64,000 bases of DNA. Source: Sphingobacteriaceae bacterium (lineage in GTDB: Bacteria; Bacteroidota; Bacteroidia; Sphingobacteriales; Sphingobacteriaceae). The position numbers and the translations under genes were made by a program. A model generated the notes under the pieces. It had not been told where the DNA came from and did not search any database. It was given only the letters and a program-made list of their open reading frames with translations. The stretch spans positions 62,001 to 126,000 of the forward strand of contig CAHJWG010000005.1 of the NCBI GenBank assembly GCA_903642215.1, read 5' to 3'. Positions 52,073-60,607 of this stretch are shown piece by piece. Position 1 is the first letter of the stretch. Every line of letters starts with the position of its first letter.

Positions 52073-52238
52073 GGTAAATCTTTTAGGTTAAATTTCCAAA
52101 TTACTGTGTAAAACAGGTTTAATCAGTCATTAACTTGCAATTTTAAAAACGTGTAATTTACGTTCAATTTTAACCGGAGCATTCCTATATTTCTCTATCA
52201 TTATAACAATATTTTGAAGCACTGCTTTTTTTATCTGC

Positions 52239-52250
52239 TAAAAACAGTAT
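52239..52250 (+). repeat. Dispersed word TAAAAACAGTAT overlapping the rpmE2 promoter
   Basis: Exact copy; its last three bases are the first three of the TATATTTG box. Confidence 0.8.
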
Positions 52251-52255
52251 ATTTG
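52248..52255 (+). promoter_or_regulatory. Predicted -7 box (TATATTTG) of rpmE2
   Basis: Perfect TAnnTTTG, 28 nt before the ATG. No clear -33 element; a dispersed word occupies the upstream flank. Confidence 0.55.
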
Positions 52256-52283
52256 CGCCTGTTTTGAAAAGAAAATACCCAAA

Positions 52284-52532
52284 ATGAAAAAAGAAATTCA
52301 TCCCTCCAACTATAGATTAGTAGTTTTTAAAGATATGTCTAACGAATATTCTTTTTTAACAAAATCTTGCATCGACTCAAAAGAAACCGTTAAATGGGAA
52401 GACGGCCAGGAATATCCTTTAATTAAATTGGAAATTTCGCATACTTCGCACCCGTTTTATACAGGTAAAATGAAGTTGGTGGATACAGCAGGGCGTATTG
52501 ATAAATTCCGTACCCGTTACAACAAAAAATAA
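52284..52532 (+). CDS. rpmE2: 50S ribosomal protein L31 type B
   Basis: 82 residues. It is the zinc-free, longer (type B) form of L31, lacking the CxxC pair. It starts [20 protein letters not shown] and contains [32 protein letters not shown] in consecutive segments, which bridge the two ribosomal subunits. In many bacteria the type B form is a zinc-starvation paralogue; in Bacteroidota it is often the only L31. Ends with a strong terminator. Confidence 0.95.
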   Translation: MKKEIHPSNYRLVVFKDMSNEYSFLTKSCIDSKETVKWEDGQEYPLIKLEISHTSHPFYTGKMKLVDTAGRIDKFRTRYNKK

Positions 52533-52554
52533 GCTGTTTATATTGATATTTGAT

Positions 52555-52590
52555 AGTCCCGGTTATCCAGCCGGGACTTTTTTTATTTTT
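52555..52590 (+). terminator. Rho-independent terminator of rpmE2
   Basis: Stem AGTCCCGG / CCGGGACT with an 8-nt loop and a T run; the T run overlaps the -7 box of the next gene. Confidence 0.9.
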
Positions 52591-52591
52591 G
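52584..52591 (+). promoter_or_regulatory. Predicted -7 box (TATTTTTG) inside the rpmE2 terminator tail
   Basis: Perfect TAnnTTTG, 4 nt before the ATG at 52596. Confidence 0.4.
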
Positions 52592-52595
52592 TTTG

Positions 52596-53777
52596 ATGGG
52601 AATTATTTTGTTTGATGATGCTGCACAGCAAACTTTATTGCCGCTTACTTTTACACGGCCGGTTGCTGATTTACGGGTTGGGATTCTCACTATTGCCGAA
52701 AAATGGCAGAAGTATCTTGATCAGAAAGCTTCATTTTCAACACAAAATTACCTTCAAAATAAATTTCCGCTTCATGTTGAGAGCCAAAACTTATTGATAA
52801 ACGGTTCGGTTTGCCCGGATGAAGCTTTGCTGGAAGCAATCGACAAATTAAATGAAGGCGAAGTTTTAAAACACGAGGATTTAGTTATCGCCGCAAAAAT
52901 TTCTGCTGCCAATGTTAGCGAATGGAAATCCATCGTTGCTTCTTTTAAAAGCATTAATTATTCCTCAAATTTCGTTCGGATAGTTTATCCGGAAGATATT
53001 TTTTTAAATAATGATCATGAAATCAAAAAAGATTTTGAGCTGCTAACCAATGGAAAAACGAGTGCCAAAATCAGTTCTACAAATACTATTTTAGGTGATA
53101 ATTTTTTTGCGGAGGAAGGCGCAAAAGCAGAATGTGCCACTTTTAACACGAAACTTGGGCCGATATATCTCAGCAAAAATTCTGAAGTTTTTGAAGGTGT
53201 AAACATCCGCGGCAGTTTTGCTTTGGGTAATTGTTCCCAAGTAAAAATGGGTGCCAAAATTTATGGCGGAACAACAATCGGCCCGGATTCTACCGTTGGC
53301 GGCGAAATAAAAAATGCTGTTATTTGGGGCCGTTCCTCTAAAGGGCATGAAGGTTATCTGGGCAATTCTGTAGTGGGCGAGTGGTGTAATATCGGGGCGG
53401 ATTCTAATAATTCTAATCTTAAAAATACGTATTCAAATGTTAAAATTTGGGATTATCCTTCCAAAAAACTTCGGGATACCGGTTTGCAGTTATGCGGATT
53501 GATAATGGCCGACCATGCGAAATGCGGCATCAATACCATGTTTAACACCGGAACGGTAGTTGGCGTGAGCAGTAATGTTTTTGGCGCAGGGTTCCCGGCA
53601 AAATATATTCCTGATTTTACCTGGGGCGGTTGCCGGCACACCGAAATTTATGCCATAAACAAAGCATCGGAAACTGCAAAGCTGGTTTTTAAGCACAAGA
53701 ACAAAATTTTTGACATTGCAGAAGCTGCTATTTTAAATCACATTTTCAAATTAACTACATCTTACAGATCAATATAA
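52596..53777 (+). CDS. GlmU-like sugar nucleotidyltransferase-family protein
   Basis: 393 residues from ATG at 52596 (TTG one codon upstream is possible). The N-terminal half (MGIILFDDAAQQTLLPLTFT, RPVADLRVGI) is a divergent nucleotidyltransferase domain: the signature G-x-G-T-R-M of GlmU is absent. The C-terminal half (about residues 180-350) shows hexapeptide repeats of a left-handed beta-helix (LGPIYLSKNSEVFEGVNIRG, GTTIGPDSTVGGEIKNAVIW). This Bacteroidota family is annotated as GlmU-like; substrate unproven. Together with tpiA downstream (7 nt) it forms a short operon. Confidence 0.85.
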   Translation: MGIILFDDAAQQTLLPLTFTRPVADLRVGILTIAEKWQKYLDQKASFSTQNYLQNKFPLHVESQNLLINGSVCPDEALLEAIDKLNEGEVLKHEDLVIAAKISAANVSEWKSIVASFKSINYSSNFVRIVYPEDIFLNNDHEIKKDFELLTNGKTSAKISSTNTILGDNFFAEEGAKAECATFNTKLGPIYLSKNSEVFEGVNIRGSFALGNCSQVKMGAKIYGGTTIGPDSTVGGEIKNAVIWGRSSKGHEGYLGNSVVGEWCNIGADSNNSNLKNTYSNVKIWDYPSKKLRDTGLQLCGLIMADHAKCGINTMFNTGTVVGVSSNVFGAGFPAKYIPDFTWGGCRHTEIYAINKASETAKLVFKHKNKIFDIAEAAILNHIFKLTTSYRSI

Positions 53778-53784
53778 AACCAAT

Positions 53785-54546
53785 ATGAGACAAAAAATTG
53801 TTGCCGGTAACTGGAAAATGAACCTTGAATATAACGAAGGTTTATACATTTTTTCAGAAGTGATAAATATGGTAAATGATGAAGTTTTTGGTATACAAAC
53901 TGCAATTGTTTGCTGCCCTTACACCTATTTGCACAGTTTGGCACAACTGGCCAAAGGCCATTCTAAAATTTCTGTCGGCGCACAAAACTGCCATCAGGCA
54001 GAAGCCGGTGCTTTTACCGGAGAAATATCCGCAAAAATGATCCGTTCGGTTGGTGCAGAATATGTGATTTTGGGCCACTCGGAACGCCGCCAGTATTTTA
54101 ATGAAAGCAACGAACTGCTATCCAAAAAAACTGATATAGTGCTTGGCAACTCTTTAAAACCTGTTTTTTGTATTGGCGAAACTTTGGAAGAGCGTGAAGG
54201 CAACCGCCACTTTGAAGTGATTAAAACGCAGCTGAACGAAGGTTTGTTCCATTTAGAAAACAGCCATTTTACACAGGTAATTATTGCTTACGAACCTGTT
54301 TGGGCAATCGGTACCGGCAAAACGGCATCTGCCGCACAGGCACAGGAAATACATGCTTTTATTCGTCAGGAAATAGCTTCTAAATACGGCCGGGAAATAG
54401 CGGATGCCACTTCCATTTTATACGGCGGAAGCTGTAACCCAAAGAATGCAGCCGAACTCTTTTCTCAGGCAGATATTGACGGCGGTTTAATCGGTGGCGC
54501 TTCTTTAAAATCAAGGGATTTTGTGGATATTATTAAGGCATTTTAA
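53785..54546 (+). CDS. tpiA: Triosephosphate isomerase
   Basis: 253 residues, normal length. It interconverts dihydroxyacetone phosphate and glyceraldehyde-3-phosphate. Motifs: IVAGNWKMN (catalytic Lys at residue 11), VILGHSERRQYF (catalytic His), AYEPVWAIGTGKTAS (catalytic Glu and flexible loop), and ILYGGSCNPKNAAELFSQADIDGGLIGGASL, read as consecutive segments of the phosphate site. Cotranscribed with the GlmU-like gene, 7 nt apart. Confidence 0.97.
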   Translation: MRQKIVAGNWKMNLEYNEGLYIFSEVINMVNDEVFGIQTAIVCCPYTYLHSLAQLAKGHSKISVGAQNCHQAEAGAFTGEISAKMIRSVGAEYVILGHSERRQYFNESNELLSKKTDIVLGNSLKPVFCIGETLEEREGNRHFEVIKTQLNEGLFHLENSHFTQVIIAYEPVWAIGTGKTASAAQAQEIHAFIRQEIASKYGREIADATSILYGGSCNPKNAAELFSQADIDGGLIGGASLKSRDFVDIIKAF

Positions 54547-54656
54547 ATTAGTAGCGAGTATTTAGTATCAAGTATCAAGACATGACGAATACTTTGAGGC
54601 TCATTTTAATTGCACAGAATACTTGATACTAATTACTTGATACTTTATACTCAAAA
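54547..54656. repeat. AGTATCAAGTA-type intergenic repeat
   Basis: Contains AGTATTTAGTATCAAGTATC on the left and its near-inverse TACTTGATACTAATTACTTG on the right; related to the block at 50228-50312. Confidence 0.65.
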
Positions 54657-55493
54657 ATGAATTACATCGAACTTCTTTTTACTACAATTTTCCAGGATGA
54701 TTATCAGCAGGATTTACTGATCAACGAACTGGCAGAAGCCGGCTGTGATACGTTTGAAGAAGTTGATTTTGGCTTCAAAGCTTATTTGCCTGCTACTTCG
54801 TTTAACCGGGAAAAGTTGGATGAAAGGCTGGAACCTTTTCATTCCCTGCTCACTTTTTCTTATGAAGTAAACCTTATCCCGCAAAAAAACTGGAACGCGG
54901 TTTGGGAAAGTAATTTCCAGCCGATACAAATAAAAGACCAGATTTGGGTTCGGGCAAATTTCCATGAACCCCGGCCTGATTTTCCCTTCGAGATAGTGAT
55001 CGATCCGAAAATGGCTTTTGGCACAGGCCATCATCAAACTACTTCTATGATGATGGATTTTATGTTGGATACTGTTTTTACCGGTAAAAAAGTGTTAGAT
55101 ATGGGTTGCGGAACCGGAATCCTGGCTATACTTGCCGCAAAAAAAGGCGCATCAGAAATTGTAGCAATTGATTATGACCCGGTTTGTTGCGAAAGTGCTA
55201 TCGAAAATGCAGCCTTAAATCAAATCAACGGTATAAAAATTTTATGCGGTTCTAAAGAAGTAATTCCAAACGAACAGTATGATATTATCCTGGCTAATAT
55301 CAACCGCAACATTCTGCTCGACCAAATAGAAATTTATCAGCGTAGTTTAAAGCCCGGCGGATTACTGTTTTTAAGCGGCTTTTATGAAAATCCTGATTTA
55401 GAAATCCTGAAAAATGAGGCCGAAAAGTATCAATTACGCTACTTAATCCATAAAAAGTCACAAAATTGGGTTTCGGCAAAGTTTATTCGTTAA
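54657..55493 (+). CDS. prmA: Ribosomal protein L11 methyltransferase
   Basis: 278 residues. SAM-dependent trimethylation of ribosomal protein L11. The N-terminal substrate domain (MNYIELLFTTIFQDDYQQDL) is linked to the methyltransferase domain: DPKMAFGTGHHQTTSMMMDF is the PrmA signature, VLDMGCGTGILAILAAKKGA is SAM motif I (about residues 145-164) and DIILANINRNIL motif IV. An exact dispersed word (55069-55080) codes for DTVFTG. Follows tpiA after a repeat block. Confidence 0.94.
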   Translation: MNYIELLFTTIFQDDYQQDLLINELAEAGCDTFEEVDFGFKAYLPATSFNREKLDERLEPFHSLLTFSYEVNLIPQKNWNAVWESNFQPIQIKDQIWVRANFHEPRPDFPFEIVIDPKMAFGTGHHQTTSMMMDFMLDTVFTGKKVLDMGCGTGILAILAAKKGASEIVAIDYDPVCCESAIENAALNQINGIKILCGSKEVIPNEQYDIILANINRNILLDQIEIYQRSLKPGGLLFLSGFYENPDLEILKNEAEKYQLRYLIHKKSQNWVSAKFIR

Positions 55494-55570
55494 ACTATTG
55501 CTATATTGCTTCGTCAAAAAATTATGTTGTACTTTATAATTCTAACTAAAGATTAAGCTTGTTCGTTTAC

Positions 55571-56929
55571 ATGAGAGTACATTTTATTGCAATAGGCGGC
55601 AGTGCGATGCACAATCTTGCTATTGCTTTGTATAAAAAAGGATTTAAAGTTACCGGTTCTGATGATGTTTTCACGGAGCCGTCCAAATCCAGGTTAGCAA
55701 GATTTGGTTTACTGCCGGAAAATCAGGGTTGGAATGCTGATCAGATCACAGCTGATTTAGATGCAGTGATTTTGGGGATGCATGCTAAAATTGATAATCC
55801 GGAGTTATTGGAAGCGCAGCGAAAAGGAATTAAAGTTTACTCCTATCCTGAATATGTTTTTGAACAATCCCGTGATAAAAAGCGGGTAGTAATAGGTGGA
55901 AGTCATGGAAAAACAACCATTACGTCCATGATTTTACATGTGCTAAAAGAAGCATCGGTTAATTTTGATTATTTGGTTGGTGCCCAGTTGGAAGGTTTCG
56001 ATACAATGGTGAAAATTACAGAGGATGCACCATTAATTATTATTGAAGGAGACGAATATTTATCTTCTCCGATTGACAGGCGGCCAAAGTTTCATCTGTA
56101 TAAAGCAAATATCGGCGTAATAAGCGGTGTTGCCTGGGATCATATCAATGTGTTCCCAACATTTGATATTTATTTAGAGCAGTTTAAAATATTTATTGAT
56201 ACCATTGAGCCGAACGGGCAACTGGTTTATTGCGAACAGGACAAGGTGCTGAAGGAAATGGTAGAAAATAAGCATACTGTTTTTATCGATAAAATTTCTT
56301 ACAACTTGCCGCAGCATCAAATCAGCAACGGAATTACTAGTTTATTATATCAAAATAAGCAATACCCGTTGCAGGTTTTTGGCAATCATAATTTATTAAA
56401 TATTGAGGCGGCAAAAGCAGTGTGTGCGCAATTAGGTGTAAAGCCGGAAAGTTTTTACCATGCGATCAGCAGTTTTAAAGGTGCTGCAAAACGTTTGGAA
56501 TTAATCGGCAGCAATGCCGAAACAAATATTTATAAGGATTTTGCACATTCTCCTTCCAAACTTTTTGCTACGGTAAAAGCAGTGAAAGATCAGTTTCCTG
56601 AAAGGAAATTAATTGCTTGTATCGAACTGCATACTTTCAGTAGTTTAAACAAAACTTTCCTGCAAGAATATGCAGGAACGATGGATAATATTGATGAAGC
56701 AATTGTTTTTATTGATAAAAATACGTTCATACAAAAAAATATGGAACCTTATGCAGTATCTGTAGTAAAAGAAGCGTTTGAAAAAAATGACTTAATATTT
56801 TATGATAATGCGAAAGCATTGTTCGGTCATCTTAAACAATTGAATTATAAAGATACCAATTTACTGCTGATGAGTTCGGGGACGTTTTCCGGAACTGATT
56901 TAGCCGCTTTTGCTGAAAGTATTTTGTAA
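55571..56929 (+). CDS. mpl: UDP-MurNAc:L-Ala-gamma-D-Glu-meso-DAP ligase (murein recycling)
   Basis: 452 residues from ATG at 55571; the frame could start four codons earlier at TTG. Mur-ligase family with N-terminal Rossmann part (VHFIAIGGSAMHNLAIALYK, KVTGSDD) and ATP site GGSHGKTTITSMIL (about residues 111-124). The segment IIEGDEYLSSPIDRRPKFHLYKANIGVISG matches Mpl rather than MurC. It joins recovered tripeptide to UDP-MurNAc. Two dispersed words lie inside (55944-55955 and 56274-56285). Confidence 0.92.
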   Translation: MRVHFIAIGGSAMHNLAIALYKKGFKVTGSDDVFTEPSKSRLARFGLLPENQGWNADQITADLDAVILGMHAKIDNPELLEAQRKGIKVYSYPEYVFEQSRDKKRVVIGGSHGKTTITSMILHVLKEASVNFDYLVGAQLEGFDTMVKITEDAPLIIIEGDEYLSSPIDRRPKFHLYKANIGVISGVAWDHINVFPTFDIYLEQFKIFIDTIEPNGQLVYCEQDKVLKEMVENKHTVFIDKISYNLPQHQISNGITSLLYQNKQYPLQVFGNHNLLNIEAAKAVCAQLGVKPESFYHAISSFKGAAKRLELIGSNAETNIYKDFAHSPSKLFATVKAVKDQFPERKLIACIELHTFSSLNKTFLQEYAGTMDNIDEAIVFIDKNTFIQKNMEPYAVSVVKEAFEKNDLIFYDNAKALFGHLKQLNYKDTNLLLMSSGTFSGTDLAAFAESIL

Positions 56930-57025
56930 TGTTAATTAATATTATAACAAACAAACAACTAATATATAAAATAGCCGTATAAATTGTAACTATTATAAAC
57001 TGCTTTAAACTATTAATTAAGCTAT

Positions 57026-57367
57026 ATGAAGTCTTTAGGAAAAAAAATCAGGTTGTTACGTCATCAAAAAGGTTGGAGCCAAGAAGATGTTGCTAAACAA
57101 TTGGATATATCCATCCCTGCATTTTCAAAAATTGAAACCGGCATTACAGATATTAATCTGTCTCGGCTGGAGCAAATTTCAAAATTGTATGAATTAACTA
57201 TTGTGCAATTGTTAACTTTTAACGATGCGGAGCAGGAACAAAAATCAGCTTCTGATATGGAAGTAATGCAAAAAAAATTAGTTGAGCGAGAAGCTGAATT
57301 AATTGAGCTGCAAAAAAAGGTGATTGAATTATACGAAGAGTTAAGACGGCCAAAAGCTACTGCATAA
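57026..57367 (+). CDS. XRE-family helix-turn-helix protein with coiled coil
   Basis: 113 residues. HTH of the XRE/Cro type at residues about 5-62 (KIRLLRHQKGWSQEDVAKQL, ISIPAFSKIETGITDINLSR), then a heptad-patterned coiled coil (about 75-108: MQKKLVEREAELIELQKKVI). It probably binds DNA as a dimer or larger. No partner toxin or phage gene is adjacent. The target is unknown. Confidence 0.88.
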   Translation: MKSLGKKIRLLRHQKGWSQEDVAKQLDISIPAFSKIETGITDINLSRLEQISKLYELTIVQLLTFNDAEQEQKSASDMEVMQKKLVEREAELIELQKKVIELYEELRRPKATA

Positions 57368-57401
57368 TAGTTATTGTTTAAGTAAATTATAACATTATAG
57401 T

Positions 57402-58523
57402 TTACTTAAACACGTAACGCATGGTAGCATGCCTTTTCCCAAAGTCAACATGCATGGCCTCGTGTAAAGCAAGCATCTTTTTGTTGAAATCTCCAACCCA
57501 GGATAATTCCAGTTCCGTGTATTGCTTTAAAGGAAGCACATATTCTTTTAACTTGATGAATATGGCCGATTCTAACCCGTGTTTCTGAAATTTTTGTTTG
57601 GTACCCATCACCACAGCCCTCATCCGGTTTACACCACGATATCTGCGGTACAAAAATTTAAGTTTGCCAATCAGGTTTAGTTTGCCGTTAAGGCCTTTAA
57701 TCATTTGGTTGGCATCCGGTAAAATCACGATAAAGGCAGCAGGTTCTTTGTTGATGTATACGAACCAGATTAGTTTCGGATCCATTATAACTTTCATTTT
57801 AATGAAGCTTTCTAATATGGTTTTCTTGTTGATGGGTGTAAAACCGTTAAAATCATGCCACGCATCGTTGTAAACCTCTATAAAATCGTTGGCAAAATCA
57901 TCAATTTTTTTAATGTCGAAACTTCTGAATTCGTAACCCGGTTTTTTGGCAACCCAGTTTGCAATTTGTGTAAAACGCTCCGGAAAAGGTTTGTTTATAT
58001 CCAGGTGATTGGTAATTTGCTCGTACATCGTGTAAAAGCCGTAATCCACAAAAAAAGCTTTATAATAGAAGTGATGATAATTCATCCCGTAAGAAGGAGT
58101 TGTATAGCCTTCAATTAATAATCCCCAAAAAGAATCGTTTTCTCCAAAATTGATCGGGCCGTCCATCGCCTGCATTCCCTGATTTTTTAACCAGTTTTTT
58201 GCAGTATCAAATAAATGGAAAGCAACTTGCTGATCGTTTATACTTTCAAAAAAACCCATTCCGCCGGTTGGCTGTTCATTTTGATAAGCTTTTCTTTCAT
58301 TAACGAAAGCAGCAACACGGCCAATCAATTCGCCGGTATCATTTTTTACAATCCAGCGTGTACATTTCCCGTGCTGAAAAAAGTTGTTTTTTTTAGGATC
58401 AAAAACAGCTTCAATATTCTCATCAAGCGGACAAACCCAAAACGGGTCATTTTTATATATGATTCTTGCGGCATCTAAAAATTCTTTCCGGCTGTTTTTA
58501 TCCTTAACTTCTATCGTAACCAT
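57402..58523 (-). CDS. YghO-like / GNAT-related conserved protein
   Basis: 373 residues, cytosolic. It begins MVTIEVKDKNSRKEFLDAAR and contains DPFWVCPLDENIEAVFDPKKNNFF in adjacent segments, GRVAAFVN, GFFESINDQQVAFHLFDTAKNWL and MDGPINFGENDSFWGLLIEG. These match the YghO-like family, a double-GNAT-fold protein found in many Bacteroidota. N-acyltransferase activity is inferred; the substrate is not known. The second half (AAFIVILPDANQMIKGLNGK) keeps an acceptor-like GNAT core. Single gene on the minus strand. Confidence 0.8.
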   Translation of the reverse strand: MVTIEVKDKNSRKEFLDAARIIYKNDPFWVCPLDENIEAVFDPKKNNFFQHGKCTRWIVKNDTGELIGRVAAFVNERKAYQNEQPTGGMGFFESINDQQVAFHLFDTAKNWLKNQGMQAMDGPINFGENDSFWGLLIEGYTTPSYGMNYHHFYYKAFFVDYGFYTMYEQITNHLDINKPFPERFTQIANWVAKKPGYEFRSFDIKKIDDFANDFIEVYNDAWHDFNGFTPINKKTILESFIKMKVIMDPKLIWFVYINKEPAAFIVILPDANQMIKGLNGKLNLIGKLKFLYRRYRGVNRMRAVVMGTKQKFQKHGLESAIFIKLKEYVLPLKQYTELELSWVGDFNKKMLALHEAMHVDFGKRHATMRYVFK

Positions 58524-58917
58524 GCTTCGTGCTAAATGTCCAAAGATAAAAAAGCAGTTTCTAATTAAGGTAAATTACAGTATAACTTTACAACTTAAAA
58601 GATTTTATCCCGTAAAAGAAGCATTATAACACGCTATCATAAACTTTTAATACAAAATCAGAGTGTCTCAAAAAATTGACTAATTAGCTGTTTTACTTTT
58701 GCTTTCATAACAAATAAACCTAAAAAAGCCAAACAATTACAAATAGCCTTCGTTTAACCGGCAATAGCGTATCTGTTGAATGTTATGTTTTGAGATAATA
58801 ATTTTCAGATCCCGAATTTTACTTTTAAATAACTTATCAATTTTAAAATCTGCCGATAAATTTTATACGTACATACCCACAAATCAACTATCAAAACTAA
58901 TAATCAACTAAAGTATC
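58524..58917. other. Intergenic region with an exact dispersed word and a possible IS remnant
   Basis: 394 bases between divergent genes. Holds TAAAAGAAGCAT at 58613-58624 and a 130-bp block bounded by TCTCAAAA (58666-58673) and TTTTGAGA (58788-58795), resembling ends of an insertion sequence. No gene frame survives. No clear promoter for the ferritin-like pair was seen. Confidence 0.4.
58613..58624 (+). repeat. Dispersed word TAAAAGAAGCAT
   Basis: Exact copy, 90 nt upstream of the YghO-like start (minus strand). Confidence 0.8.
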
Positions 58918-59637
58918 ATGGAAATTTTCACAAAAAAAGATGATCAGCTCCTAACTTCTCCGGAAGCAGAGTCATCAAAAACAATGCAAAGGAGACAATT
59001 CTTGCGCTATGCCGGTGCAGGAACTGCTGCGGTAGGCTTATTTGCTGCCGAAGCCTGTAAAAAAGACAGGAACGATTTTAAAGGTGTTTACCTTGGAAGC
59101 GGCGATATCGGTATTTTAAATTATGCTTATGCTTTAGAGCAGTTAGAAGCAGCTTTTTACATTCAGGTTGTATCAAATAGTGCTTTTGCAACACAATTTA
59201 GTGCTGATGAGCAAAATTTAATTACCGAAGTGCGTAACCATGAAGTTTTACACCGCGAGTTTTTTAAAGCAGCTTTAGGTACAAGTGCAATCGCTAATCT
59301 AACTGTTAACTTTAGTGCAATTAATTTCGCAAGCCGTGCAAGTGTAATTGCTTACGCAAAAGCTTTTGAAGATTTAGGTGTATCAGCTTATAACGGTGCA
59401 GGTTATTTGATACAAAGCCCAACTTACTTAACGTTGGCCGGAAAAATTGTTTCTGTAGAAGCACGCCACGCAGCTTATTTTAGGGATTTGGTTGCACCAA
59501 ATACCTTTGTTGGACAAGATGTTGTTAACGTTGCCGGAAATGGCTTAGAGTATGACAAAACCCCTCAATATGTTTTGGGTATGGCCAGTGCATTTATTAC
59601 TACAAAAATTAACGCAGACGATTTACCAACTTCTTAA
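58918..59637 (+). CDS. Exported ferritin-like domain lipoprotein (Tat-type signal)
   Basis: 239 residues. A cytosolic N-region precedes a twin-arginine-like signal (MQRRQFLRYAGAGTAAVGLF) and a lipobox (AAEAC). The mature domain is a ferritin-like four-helix bundle: GILNYAYALEQLEAAFYIQVV, EVRNHEVLHREFFKAALG, AYAKAFEDLGVSAYNGAGYL and VSVEARHAAYFRDLV provide the Glu and ExxH metal-ligand patterns of a di-iron site. Ferritin_2-type family; activity unknown. Paired with a second ferritin-like gene 12 nt downstream, so a heteromer is plausible. Confidence 0.82.
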   Translation: MEIFTKKDDQLLTSPEAESSKTMQRRQFLRYAGAGTAAVGLFAAEACKKDRNDFKGVYLGSGDIGILNYAYALEQLEAAFYIQVVSNSAFATQFSADEQNLITEVRNHEVLHREFFKAALGTSAIANLTVNFSAINFASRASVIAYAKAFEDLGVSAYNGAGYLIQSPTYLTLAGKIVSVEARHAAYFRDLVAPNTFVGQDVVNVAGNGLEYDKTPQYVLGMASAFITTKINADDLPTS

Positions 59638-59649
59638 AAATTAAAAATC

Positions 59650-60534
59650 ATGGATTTATTAAATATCATACAGGAAATAGAAAAGGTTGATCCGGAATTT
59701 CAAGAAAAGATCAGTCCGCGCCGTGCAGCTATAAAAAACATTACCAGCTTTGGTTCTAAAGTAGCAGTTGCTGCTATGCCATTTGCGTTGGGTTCTTTGT
59801 TTAAAAAAGCTTACGCGCAGCAATCAACAACTTCAATTGTTGCAGTATTAAACTATGCTTTAACATTAGAGTTTATTGAATATAACTTTTATAACGTTGG
59901 TTTAAATGGTTCTGCAAGTGCAGGTTTAAAAGCAACAATGAGTGCTAATGAGGTTGCAGGTTTAAACCTAATCACAACTGATGAAATGCACCATGTTACT
60001 TTTTTACAAACAGTAATTACTTCTTTAGGTGGTACACCTGCAGCTTATACTGCAGCGAGTTTCGATTTTACAGCTAAAAATACTTTCCCAACTGTATTCA
60101 CAGATAGCAATACTTTCCTTGCTGTTGCCGAAACCTTTGAAGATACAGGTGTAAGGGCATACAAAGGACAAGCTCCTGCTTTATTGCGTAATAAAACTGT
60201 TTTAACCGCTGCTTTAGATATCCACTCTGTTGAAGCACGCCACGCATCACATCTACGTATGTTACGCCGAGCAAGAATGCTTGCTGCAGGAACAGCTGTA
60301 ACTGCTGCTATTAAGCCGTGGATTACAGGTGCTAATGATACAGGTATTACTGCTGTAAATGGTTCTTATGCCGGAGAAGATAATGTAATGCAGGGCGGTG
60401 TTAATGTTGCTACCGGTTTAGCAGCTTATAACACTATTGCCGGAGCTAATGCAACTACAAGTGCTACACAAGCTTTTGATGAACCATTAGATATGCCTTC
60501 TGTATTAGCAATTGTAACACCGTTCTTTAAATAA
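59650..60534 (+). CDS. Exported ferritin-like domain protein
   Basis: 294 residues. A Tat-like SPRRAAIKNITSFGSKVAVA segment (about residues 22-41) and a hydrophobic stretch end at KAYAQQ, a likely cleavage site. The four-helix di-iron pattern is again visible: VLNYALTLEFIEYNFYNVGL, TTDEMHHVTFLQTVI, VAETFEDTGVRAYKG and LDIHSVEARHASHLRMLRR. After residue 220 comes an Ala/Gly/Thr-rich tail (GANDTGITAVNGSYAGEDNV) that could be a surface loop. Cotranscribed with the gene before it and closed by a strong terminator. Function unknown. Confidence 0.82.
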   Translation: MDLLNIIQEIEKVDPEFQEKISPRRAAIKNITSFGSKVAVAAMPFALGSLFKKAYAQQSTTSIVAVLNYALTLEFIEYNFYNVGLNGSASAGLKATMSANEVAGLNLITTDEMHHVTFLQTVITSLGGTPAAYTAASFDFTAKNTFPTVFTDSNTFLAVAETFEDTGVRAYKGQAPALLRNKTVLTAALDIHSVEARHASHLRMLRRARMLAAGTAVTAAIKPWITGANDTGITAVNGSYAGEDNVMQGGVNVATGLAAYNTIAGANATTSATQAFDEPLDMPSVLAIVTPFFK

Positions 60535-60556
60535 GAAAAAGTTTAAAATAAAGAAT

Positions 60557-60588
60557 AAAAAAAGGAGCGAAATTTCGCTCCTTTTTTT
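60557..60588 (+). terminator. Bidirectional terminator after the ferritin-like pair
   Basis: Perfect palindrome GGAGCGAAATTTCGCTCC between A7 and T7 runs; serves both convergent sides. Confidence 0.92.
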
Positions 60589-60594
60589 ATGCGG

Positions 60595-60607
60595 TAAAAA
60601 CAGTATC
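60595..60607 (+). repeat. Dispersed word TAAAAACAGTAT at the mqnC stop
   Basis: Exact copy. On the minus strand the mqnC stop TGA (60606-60608) overlaps its end. Confidence 0.85.
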
